Below the pieces are notes generated by a model, which ran no database searches, had not been told where the DNA came from, and worked only from the letters and a program-made list of their open reading frames with translations. Made by a program: the position numbers and the translations under genes. Below are positions 15,510 to 20,782 of a DNA stretch of 20,782 nt, one piece after another (position 1 is the stretch's first letter; each line of letters starts with the position of its first letter). This DNA comes from Thiobacillus sp. UBA6918. Its GTDB lineage: Bacteria; Pseudomonadota; Gammaproteobacteria; Burkholderiales; Thiobacillaceae. Location of the stretch: NCBI GenBank assembly GCA_002450925.1, contig DKAU01000128.1:364-21145 (forward strand), in the 5' to 3' direction.

Positions 15510-16433
15510 ATGCCTACCCGCCGCCGCAGCCCCTTGCGCCCATCCAGCAAACCGCCGGTAAAAAAACCGGAGGCAGTGCCAAGCCAGGAAGACAGCCCAC
15601 CAGAGAATCAGGAAACGCAGGACGGTATCAGGCTGCACAAAGCCCTGGCTGATGCCGGTCTCGGATCGCGCCGCGAGATGGAAGCATGGATTGCCGAAGG
15701 GCGTGTCAACGTCAATGGCGAGACAGCAGAAATAGGGCAGCGTGTTACTGAGCGCGATGTCATCAAGGTATCCGGCCGTCGGGTGTACCTGCGCGCACCA
15801 GAGGAAAAGCGCATACGCATACTGATCTACCACAAGCAGGAAGGTGAAATCGTCAGCCGCGATGACCCGAAAGGGCGCGCAACCGTGTTCGAACAGCTTC
15901 CAAAAATTCGGGGCGCAAAGTGGGTCAGTGTCGGCCGTCTGGATTTCAATACCGAAGGCCTGATGATCTTCACCACCAGCGGCGAACTGGCCAACCGGCT
16001 TATGCATCCCCGTTTCGAAGTGGAACGCGAATACGCCGTGCGCGTGCTGGGCGAGCTTACATCGGAAATGCAGCGCCAGTTGTTGGAAGGAGTGGAACTG
16101 GAAGATGGCGTGGCAAACGTGAAAAGCCTGGTTGAAGCGGGCGGCGAAGGCGCCAACCGCTGGTGGCGCGTTGTCATCCAGGAAGGACGTTATCGTGAAG
16201 TGCGTCGCCTGTTCGATGCAGTGGGCGTCAAGGTCAGCCGCCTGATCCGGATTCGTTATGGCCCTGTCGAACTGCCTCCGCAACTCAAGCGCGGCCAGAA
16301 GCACGAACTGGATGAAACTGAAGTCAAGACCCTGCTTAAATGGGCGGGGCTGGCTGTGCCACAGTCAAGGCCTCGTACTTCAGGCCGGGGAGTGGCTCGC
16401 AAACCTGCGCCGAAGCGTCCCGGCAGATACTGA
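15510..16433 (+). CDS. rluB: 23S rRNA pseudouridine(2605) synthase, RluB type
   Basis: A 307-residue pseudouridine synthase of the RsuA/RluB/RluE/RluF family, expected to make pseudouridine 2605 in 23S rRNA. The N-terminal 38 residues form a basic and Pro-rich tail. An S4 RNA-binding domain follows (about 39-90: GIRLHKALADAGLGSRREME, VNVNGETAEIGQRV). The catalytic domain holds VGRLDFNTEGLMIFTTSGELANRLMHP with the catalytic Asp145, then VEREYAVRVLGEL, and the conserved QEGRYREVRRLFDAVGVKVSRLIRIRYGP. The C-terminal end is basic. The ATG at 15510 is used; the ribosome-binding site is modest. Neighbourhood (scpA-scpB-rluB) is a well-known proteobacterial arrangement. RluB against RluE/RluF is decided on context and sequence together. 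Confidence 0.93.
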   Translation: MPTRRRSPLRPSSKPPVKKPEAVPSQEDSPPENQETQDGIRLHKALADAGLGSRREMEAWIAEGRVNVNGETAEIGQRVTERDVIKVSGRRVYLRAPEEKRIRILIYHKQEGEIVSRDDPKGRATVFEQLPKIRGAKWVSVGRLDFNTEGLMIFTTSGELANRLMHPRFEVEREYAVRVLGELTSEMQRQLLEGVELEDGVANVKSLVEAGGEGANRWWRVVIQEGRYREVRRLFDAVGVKVSRLIRIRYGPVELPPQLKRGQKHELDETEVKTLLKWAGLAVPQSRPRTSGRGVARKPAPKRPGRY

Positions 16434-16449
16434 CTTTTTTCCAAAGTTC

Positions 16450-16992
16450 GTGTCGCACCCTGCAGGTAATTTCCTGGTCCTTTATCCGAAGAACCCCCTT
16501 TGGGCTCCGGAAGACATGGGCCAGATTGTCCACGCATTGCGTAAAATCGGTTTTCTTGGCAATCCCCGTGAACCCATGCTGTTTGATATCGGGCCGGAAT
16601 ACCTGAGCCTCATCACCTACCTTGGTTGCTCTCCGAACATTCTGACAGGCGAAAGCGAAAACGCGACGGCAGTTCGCATGTGCGGCATATTTGATTTGCC
16701 GCGCTTCATGCATGGTGAAAACCTGAAACCCCCTCGCTGTCCCAGTTGCAGGAAGCCGCTTGAAAAGCCTGAAGCTACGGTTGTTCCTGAACAGGAACAG
16801 ACTTGTTCCCACTGCGGATTTTCGGCGTCGGGGCACAAGTACGACTGGCGCCATAGCGCAGCCTATGGGCGAGTGTTTATCGAAATATCGAACGTATTCG
16901 AGTCCGAGGCTGTGCCTGGGGAAATGCTCACCGATTGCCTGTCGCAGGCAACCGGTGAGGTTTGGGATTACTGCTACCTCAGAAGAGGGTAA
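16450..16992 (+). CDS. Zinc-ribbon protein of unknown function
   Basis: I do not recognise a named family. The 180-residue product has no signal peptide or membrane segment. Its first half (SHPAGNFLVLYPKNPLWAPEDMGQIVHALRKIGFLG) is an alpha/beta segment with a VCM-like start, and the second half carries a four-cysteine zinc-ribbon: CPSC (97-100) and CSHC (119-122), 18 residues apart. The final part (HKYDWRHSAAYGRVFIEIS, LSQATGEVWDYCYLRRG) suggests another alpha/beta unit. The likely start is GTG 16450, 16 nt after the rluB stop; longer in-frame readings run inside rluB. Its stop is 3 nt from the convergent membrane-protein stop. Position after rluB suggests co-transcription with that gene. Reading frame and cysteine spacing support a real protein; function is unknown. 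Confidence 0.7.
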   Translation: MSHPAGNFLVLYPKNPLWAPEDMGQIVHALRKIGFLGNPREPMLFDIGPEYLSLITYLGCSPNILTGESENATAVRMCGIFDLPRFMHGENLKPPRCPSCRKPLEKPEATVVPEQEQTCSHCGFSASGHKYDWRHSAAYGRVFIEISNVFESEAVPGEMLTDCLSQATGEVWDYCYLRRG

Positions 16993-16995
16993 GTC

Positions 16996-17664
16996 TTACT
17001 GCTTTTCAGTCAGTTTCTTGATCACGCCAGCCGCCCAGTCTTTGCCGCCCAGGCCAAAGGCCAGAGCAAGAGCGAGACCGATGGCGCCAAAACCAATCTG
17101 GAAGGCAGAAATCAGCAGATGGGTGCCAATCTGCAACTGTTCAAGGGCCACAAACACCACAAATACGATCACTGCGTATTCGGCCAGGGTGCTGATTGTC
17201 AACGCGCCATCAACGCCCATGTTGCTCAGGTAGGCAAATGCCAGACGGTTGATGAAGCGGGCAACCATGATTCCAAACACCAGCACCAGAATGGCGACAA
17301 TGATGTTAGGCAGGTAGAACACCACTTTATTGAAGAGCTCGGCTACGGTAGTCAGGCCAAGGCTGTTGGCAACCGTGACGATCACCACCAGCAGGATGAT
17401 CCAGTAAACCAGGTTTGAAACCAGTCTCGACAGGGTAAGGTTGATGTTGCCCTGGCGCATGAAGGCCTCGATGCCGGTTTTTTTGCCCAGCTCGTCAAAT
17501 TTGAGGGTGTCGAGAATCTTGTTCATTGCGGATCTGGCGATATTGGCCAGTATCCAGCCCAGGAACAGCAGAAGCAGGGCTGCCAGCAACTGCGGAATAA
17601 AGCCCGCCAGTTGGGTCCAGAAGGAAGTAAGGGACGCTACGAATACGTCGATTTGTTGTTGCAT
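16996..17664 (-). CDS. CmpX-like TM-helix-repeat, MscS-related membrane protein
   Basis: A 222-residue membrane protein with about five helices (approximately residues 20-42, 80-100, 112-135, 160-178, 185-205). The segment ALALAFGLGGKDWAAGVI (199-215) resembles the pore-lining and downstream part of the MscS mechanosensitive channel family, and the earlier 'TM helix' repeats resemble Pseudomonas CmpX, a protein tied to envelope stress and c-di-GMP levels. It lacks the soluble beta domain of full MscS. The ATG at 17664 has a very strong ribosome-binding site (AAAGGAGGAG). It lies 33 nt after prmB on the same strand, so the two probably share a transcript. Whether it conducts ions is not established for this type of protein. 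Confidence 0.8.
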   Translation of the reverse strand: MQQQIDVFVASLTSFWTQLAGFIPQLLAALLLLFLGWILANIARSAMNKILDTLKFDELGKKTGIEAFMRQGNINLTLSRLVSNLVYWIILLVVIVTVANSLGLTTVAELFNKVVFYLPNIIVAILVLVFGIMVARFINRLAFAYLSNMGVDGALTISTLAEYAVIVFVVFVALEQLQIGTHLLISAFQIGFGAIGLALALAFGLGGKDWAAGVIKKLTEKQ

Positions 17665-17697
17665 GAGACTCCTCCTTTGTTGAGAACTGCCGCTACA

Positions 17698-18618
17698 TTA
17701 TAAACGTGCTTTTTTTATATCTTCTTTGCGCAGAAGAAATACGTACTCATCGCCCCCGCTGGTGTCCAGCCAGGTAAAGGGAAGCTTGGGGAAAGCCATT
17801 TCCAGCTCATCGCGATTGTGGCCGATTTCGGCAACCAGCAGACCGCCTGGATTGAGGTGCGAAGGGGCATCGGCAAGGATGCGACGTATATGGTCTAGGC
17901 CATCCTCTCCGCTGGCCAGCGCTAGTCCTGGCTCTTGCTGGTATTCCTCTGGTAATTCAGCCATGGAAGGGGCATTCACATAGGGTGGATTGGTAATGAT
18001 GAGATCGTATGTTTTCCCCTTCAGGCTGGCCAACAGGTCAGACTTGATTAGGTGCACATGGTCCTCGAGGCCATAGTCAGCCACATTCTTTTTGGCCACC
18101 TTGAGCGCATCGGCGGAAATGTCCACGGCATCGATCCCGGCATTGGGAAATGCGATTGCCATCAGGATGGCAAGGCAGCCGGAACCGGTGCAGATGTCGG
18201 CCGCAGAGTGGATGGCTTCCGGATCATGTACCCAGGGAGACAACTGTTCCTGCAGCAACTCTGAAATGAACGAGCGCGGCACGATCACGCGTTCATCCAC
18301 ATAGAAGCGGTAATTACCCAACCACGCCTCGTTCGTGAGGTAGGCGGCCGGGACGCGCTCTTTTACGCGCCGTTCAATAATGCTCTTGAGCTGATCACCC
18401 TCTCCGTGGTTCAAACTGGCGTCAAGAAACGGCTCCAGGCGGTCCAGCGGCAGGTGCAGGGTGTGCAGGATCAGATAGGCTGCTTCGTCAAAAGCGTTGT
18501 CCGTGCCATGGCCGAAGAAAAGCCCGGCCTCATTGAAGCGAGAAACGGCAAAACGCAGCCAGTCGCGTACGGTGATGAGGGATTCGGTGTCTTTGAAAGC
18601 GTCTGTTTTTTTAGGCAT
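17698..18618 (-). CDS. prmB: Ribosomal protein L3 N5-glutamine methyltransferase PrmB
   Basis: A 306-residue SAM-dependent methyltransferase that methylates a glutamine of ribosomal protein L3. It has an N-terminal helical domain (about 12-100) and a Rossmann methyltransferase domain with SAM motif I DICTGSGCLAI (141-151), AVDISADAL (164-172), LIKSDLLASL, and the catalytic NPPY (210-213) with flanking LIITNPPYVNAP. The N-terminal ERVPAAYLTNEAWLGNYRFYVDERVIVPRSFISELL block distinguishes PrmB from the related PrmC, whose target is release factors. ATG 18618 is the first start; the ribosome-binding site is weak. It is 61 nt downstream of the LuxR-type regulator and 33 nt upstream of the CmpX-like gene. 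Confidence 0.93.
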   Translation of the reverse strand: MPKKTDAFKDTESLITVRDWLRFAVSRFNEAGLFFGHGTDNAFDEAAYLILHTLHLPLDRLEPFLDASLNHGEGDQLKSIIERRVKERVPAAYLTNEAWLGNYRFYVDERVIVPRSFISELLQEQLSPWVHDPEAIHSAADICTGSGCLAILMAIAFPNAGIDAVDISADALKVAKKNVADYGLEDHVHLIKSDLLASLKGKTYDLIITNPPYVNAPSMAELPEEYQQEPGLALASGEDGLDHIRRILADAPSHLNPGGLLVAEIGHNRDELEMAFPKLPFTWLDTSGGDEYVFLLRKEDIKKARL

Positions 18619-18679
18619 GCCGCTATTTTAAATGCCTAACGACACCTGCGTGGCTTTTTCAGATCAAGGATGAGAGGAG

Positions 18680-19363
18680 TCAGGCCTGGTCAGCAGTAAT
18701 GCCGTGGCGCGTGGCAAAGGCGTACAACTCAAGCCGGTTGCCAAGGTCGAGCTTGGCGTAGATCGAAGTCAGGTGGTTTCGTAGAGTCGATTCGCTGATG
18801 TTCAATCGCTGCGCAAGGTCGCGGCCAATAGCGGATGCATCATGCGCAATTGCTGCTGCCACCCGACGTTCCTGGCGGGTAAGCGAGGCGATTCTTTGTT
18901 TTACAGGGTTGGATTTTTCTTCGGCCTTGCGACGGGCGAGTTCCAGAAATACGCGATTGGTGGTTGCGCGATCCAGCCATAACTCGCCAGCGGCGACTTT
19001 CTCAATCGCCTTGATCAGCACCGTCACAGGCTCAAACTTCCGCACGATGCCGCTAGCGCCTGCCAGTACGGCGCTGTCGCGAAACTCTTCTTCGGTAGAG
19101 AGGGTAAGGCCGATTACTTTTGCTTGAGATACGGCGGATAGTACCGTGATGCCGGCCATGACATTTTGGCCATCAATGTCCACCAGAATTACATCTATGG
19201 GGGTGGTGCCAAGCCTTTGCAAGGCTTCTTCATGGCTGGGTGCGGTGCCGGCCAGACTCATGCGAGGCTGCTGGCTCTCGATCAATCGCTCAAGTCCCCA
19301 GGCAACGATAGGCAAGTCGCTGACCAGCAATACGCGAATCGCATTACAGCCATCAACCAGCAT
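18680..19363 (-). CDS. LuxR/NarL-type response regulator with altered receiver domain
   Basis: A 227-residue DNA-binding regulator. The receiver domain spans about residues 9-125 and the LuxR-type helix-turn-helix about 160-217 (LTRQERRVAAAIAHDASAIGRDLAQRLNISESTLRNHLTSIYAKLDLGNRLELYAF). In the receiver, the phospho-acceptor is likely Asp62 (VILVDID), the conserved Thr is Thr87 and the Lys is Lys109. The acidic pair usually DD at the start is replaced: VLLVSDLPIV offers only Asp16, so metal binding may be weakened and the protein may work partly without phosphorylation. There is no histidine kinase in the window. It lies 61 nt upstream of prmB on the same strand, and its start faces the PilZ gene across a spacer with three symmetrical sequences. 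Target genes are unknown. Confidence 0.85.
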   Translation of the reverse strand: MLVDGCNAIRVLLVSDLPIVAWGLERLIESQQPRMSLAGTAPSHEEALQRLGTTPIDVILVDIDGQNVMAGITVLSAVSQAKVIGLTLSTEEEFRDSAVLAGASGIVRKFEPVTVLIKAIEKVAAGELWLDRATTNRVFLELARRKAEEKSNPVKQRIASLTRQERRVAAAIAHDASAIGRDLAQRLNISESTLRNHLTSIYAKLDLGNRLELYAFATRHGITADQA

Positions 19364-19401
19364 TTTTAGGAGTCACCCGACAAGAGAAAGTGCAATTCTG
19401 C

Positions 19402-19411
19402 GATTCGAATC
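19402..19411. promoter_or_regulatory. 10-bp palindrome upstream of the LuxR-type gene
   Basis: GATTCGAATC is perfectly symmetrical and lies 39 nt upstream of the regulator's ATG at 19363. It resembles a tRNA T-loop, but the flanking bases do not pair as a T-stem. It is a possible operator; short palindromes also arise by chance. Confidence 0.3.
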
Positions 19412-19435
19412 CTACCCGAGCACAAGGTTATTTGT

Positions 19436-19477
19436 ATAGGAGGTTTGTCCTGATTCTGCCCCAGCGAAACCTCCTAT
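19436..19477. repeat. 11-bp perfect inverted repeat between luxR-type and PilZ genes
   Basis: ATAGGAGGTTT (19436-19446) and AAACCTCCTAT (19467-19477) are perfect inverse complements separated by 20 nt. No T-run follows either arm. The left arm contains a Shine-Dalgarno-like AGGAGG but no start codon follows at the correct distance. The element fits either a dimer-binding operator with widely spaced half-sites or an RNA hairpin in a PilZ leader. Confidence 0.6.
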
Positions 19478-19519
19478 GAGAAATGGCGAAACCGCTCATG
19501 TATTGCCATGACGCGATCC

Positions 19520-19531
19520 TGATAATTATCA
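19520..19531. promoter_or_regulatory. 12-bp palindrome immediately before the PilZ start
   Basis: TGATAATTATCA is perfectly symmetrical and ends 2 nt before the ATG at 19534. It overlaps the place where a ribosome-binding site would be. GATAAT/ATTATC half-sites recall Fur-type operators, but the spacing is not canonical, so no regulator is named. Confidence 0.4.
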
Positions 19532-19533
19532 CC

Positions 19534-19821
19534 ATGCTGAGCGAAAAACGTTTCGAAAATCGTGAACAACTGGTACTGCCAGTGGTGCTTCCAGGGGGGA
19601 TGATGGGCAAGACCCATAACATCAGCACCACGGGCCTGTTTTTTGAGACAGAAAGCGCCTATCAGCCGGGCAGCCAGATTGATCTGACCATCGATCTCAG
19701 CACGGTAGGGAGGCCGTTTTTCCTCAAGGCCAGCGGCGAGGTGTTGCGGACGAAGGATTTGGGAGAACGAATGGGCGTGGCGGTGAAGTTTTCGAAATCA
19801 AGATTACAGGCGAATAGCTGA
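19534..19821 (+). CDS. Single-domain PilZ (cyclic-di-GMP receptor) protein
   Basis: A 95-residue protein consisting of one PilZ domain. PilZ domains bind cyclic di-GMP and then alter motility, adhesion or polymer export. Both ligand motifs are intact: RxxxR is RFENR (6-10), and the D/N-x-S-x-x-G motif is NISTTG in KTHNISTTGLFFETE. The strand pattern FLKASGEVLRTKDLGERMGVAVKF completes the beta barrel. ATG 19534 is chosen because the domain begins six residues later; a further ATG at 19483 would add a hydrophobic stretch MAKPLMYCHDAILIIIT and span the palindrome at 19520. Neither start has a good ribosome-binding site, so the start is uncertain. The gene is divergent from a LuxR-type regulator and is followed 9 nt later by an intrinsic terminator, so it is probably a single-gene transcript. 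Confidence 0.85.
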   Translation: MLSEKRFENREQLVLPVVLPGGMMGKTHNISTTGLFFETESAYQPGSQIDLTIDLSTVGRPFFLKASGEVLRTKDLGERMGVAVKFSKSRLQANS

Positions 19822-19830
19822 AAGATTCAT

Positions 19831-19856
19831 AGGGTTTCTATCAAGAAGCCCTTTTT
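19831..19856 (+). terminator. Intrinsic terminator after the PilZ gene
   Basis: AGGGTTTCT (19831-19839) pairs with AGAAGCCCT (19844-19852), a 9-bp stem with one G-U pair and a 4-nt loop ATCA, followed directly by a run of five T (19852-19856). This is a classic Rho-independent terminator on the plus strand, 9 nt past the PilZ stop. Confidence 0.85.
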
Positions 19857-19889
19857 GGCAGGTAATTTTAACGAGTGGGGAGTAAGGAA

Positions 19890-20782
19890 ATGAAGTTAAT
19901 AAAGGTAGTCAAATTGGGGCTGTACGCTCTTTCCGCCATGGTTATGGCGTTTAGTACGTCTGCATTTGCAAACAAGGATATTATTTATCCAAACGCTGGC
20001 TCGGTAACGGTAAATGGCATTTACCAAGGCGCAGTAACCAATTCCTTTGCGGTTGGAGTAGACGGCAATGCGACCTTGAATAGCCCTGTCAATTCAGGCA
20101 ATCAAGTTGCATTTATGAATTCGTGGGGCATACAGGATCGTTGGAACTTATTTGGGCAGAACACTAGCTACGACCAATTAGTAACATTTAATGTTGCGAC
20201 TACCCAAAAACCCGCTGGCGCTCTGAATGTGTCAGTAACTCCAATTTCGAATTGTCTCGTTCATGGCCCGGGAACGTCGGTTTGTAATGGGAGCGTGAGT
20301 TTTGTTGCTCCAGCGACTCCTGGAAACTATCAGATTCTTGTTACACCGCAGGCTGGCGGTAGCAATGGGCTCGCAATTAAAACCCTCACAATAAATTTCC
20401 ATGTAGCCAGCCCCGTTGTGCAGAAGCTCAATACCGAACTGAAAGTTGCAAAGCAATGTGTGCTGTTGCATGGTGGCGATACATCTCTTTCAGCCAAGCT
20501 GGTGGAGCTTGTTAGTCGTAATGCCATATCAGGTGCCGATATCAACTTCTTTATTAATCCAGAACTTGATATCAACGGCGACCCAACTGTGCCCTCTATT
20601 GGTAATGCTATTACTGAAAATGATGGTGTGGCCACCTTGACTTATAACGTCAATGGACTTGGTGTTGGTGATTACAATCTCTACGCTGAATTCGATGGAA
20701 ATGCCATCTACAACCATTCCAACGATAGCGATATCCTGGGTGTAAGCTACCTATTCGCTGGCTTCCAGCAGCCAATTAACGC
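19890..20782 (+). CDS. Large secreted protein with Ig-like character, 3' end outside window
   Basis: An open frame without a stop to the window edge gives 297 complete codons. A signal peptide is clear: MKLIKVVKLGLYALSAMVMA, cleavage near residue 27 (AFA/NKD). The mature part is rich in Asn, Thr, Ser, Val and Gly with alternating beta strands. Two cysteines (NCLVHGPGTSVCNGS) probably form a disulfide in the first domain. A second block, LKVAKQCVLLHGGDTSLSAKL through ATLTYNVNGLGVGDYNLYAEFDGNAIYNHSND, looks like an Ig-like surface-protein repeat. The last visible residues, SYLFAGFQQPIN, recall the entry to a PxKF domain, but that domain would lie beyond the edge. The likely ribosome-binding site GGGGAG is 7 nt before ATG 19890. 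Its AT-rich codons differ from neighbouring genes. The function is probably surface or extracellular binding; this is inference. Confidence 0.75.
   Translation, partial: MKLIKVVKLGLYALSAMVMAFSTSAFANKDIIYPNAGSVTVNGIYQGAVTNSFAVGVDGNATLNSPVNSGNQVAFMNSWGIQDRWNLFGQNTSYDQLVTFNVATTQKPAGALNVSVTPISNCLVHGPGTSVCNGSVSFVAPATPGNYQILVTPQAGGSNGLAIKTLTINFHVASPVVQKLNTELKVAKQCVLLHGGDTSLSAKLVELVSRNAISGADINFFINPELDINGDPTVPSIGNAITENDGVATLTYNVNGLGVGDYNLYAEFDGNAIYNHSNDSDILGVSYLFAGFQQPIN

Noticed and set aside
14993..15550. Minus-strand open frame of 185 codons with Ser-rich translation opposite scpB
   Set aside because: The Ser-rich composition is the complement of the Glu-rich scpB tail; no start signal or homology feature.
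15474..16304. Long open frame on the minus strand (276 codons) opposite rluB
   Set aside because: It lies wholly opposite the conserved rluB gene, has no ribosome-binding site and gives no protein family; it is a by-product of rluB codon use.
19395..19420. tRNA 3'-end remnant suggested by GATTCGAATCCTACCC
   Set aside because: The bases flanking TTCGAAT do not pair as a T-stem and no acceptor or anticodon arm is present; the similarity comes from a short palindrome.
19483..19533. Longer PilZ reading from ATG 19483
   Set aside because: It adds a hydrophobic stretch, crosses the 12-bp palindrome and lacks a good ribosome-binding site; not excluded, but ATG 19534 fits the domain better.

Overview
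The window carries densely packed, mostly housekeeping chromosomal genes of a Gram-negative proteobacterium. The gene families and their order (grpE-dnaK; yciB-yciI-bolA-parvulin; rnm-yciO-M50-trpS-scpA-scpB-rluB) and the moderate GC content suggest a betaproteobacterium, perhaps of the Nitrosomonadales. That placement rests on recognition of families and gene order, not on a search. No IS element, prophage, CRISPR array or rRNA gene was seen.

Layout. 1-986 (minus): start of dnaK and complete grpE, each preceded by a sigma32-like heat-shock promoter. 1140-3046 (plus): a tight three-gene cassette of exported proteins (TPR protein, TlpA-like thioredoxin, unknown protein with two cysteines). 3103-3234: tRNA-Ser(GGA) with its own promoter. 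3235-4830: a hairpin-rich spacer and the DEAD-box helicase rhlE. 4910-7982 (plus): three genes with overlapping stop and start codons for a GT2 glycosyltransferase, a VTT/TVP38 membrane protein and an ArnT-like GT83 transferase. 7954-10265 (minus): yciB, yciI, a bolA-family gene, a periplasmic parvulin and a divergent hfq. 10335-16992 (plus): rnm (RNase AM), yciO, M50 protease, trpS, scpA, scpB, rluB and a zinc-ribbon protein. 16996-19363 (minus): a LuxR-type regulator, prmB and a CmpX/MscS-related membrane protein. 19534-19821 (plus): a PilZ-domain protein, divergent from the regulator across a region rich in symmetrical sequences, and followed by a clear intrinsic terminator. 19890-end: the first part of a large AT-richer secreted protein with Ig-like character, cut by the window edge.

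How the genes work together. The GT2-VTT-GT83 set could form a short envelope-glycosylation route: charging of a lipid carrier in the cytoplasm, a membrane step, and transfer outside. The flippase role for the VTT protein is a hypothesis. The yciB/bolA/parvulin block concerns envelope upkeep. The rnm-to-rluB block combines RNA and translation functions with condensin subunits ScpA and ScpB. The strongest leads for something undescribed are the GT2-VTT-GT83 cassette, the divergent Hfq, the secreted TPR-thioredoxin-unknown cassette and the regulator/PilZ intergenic region.
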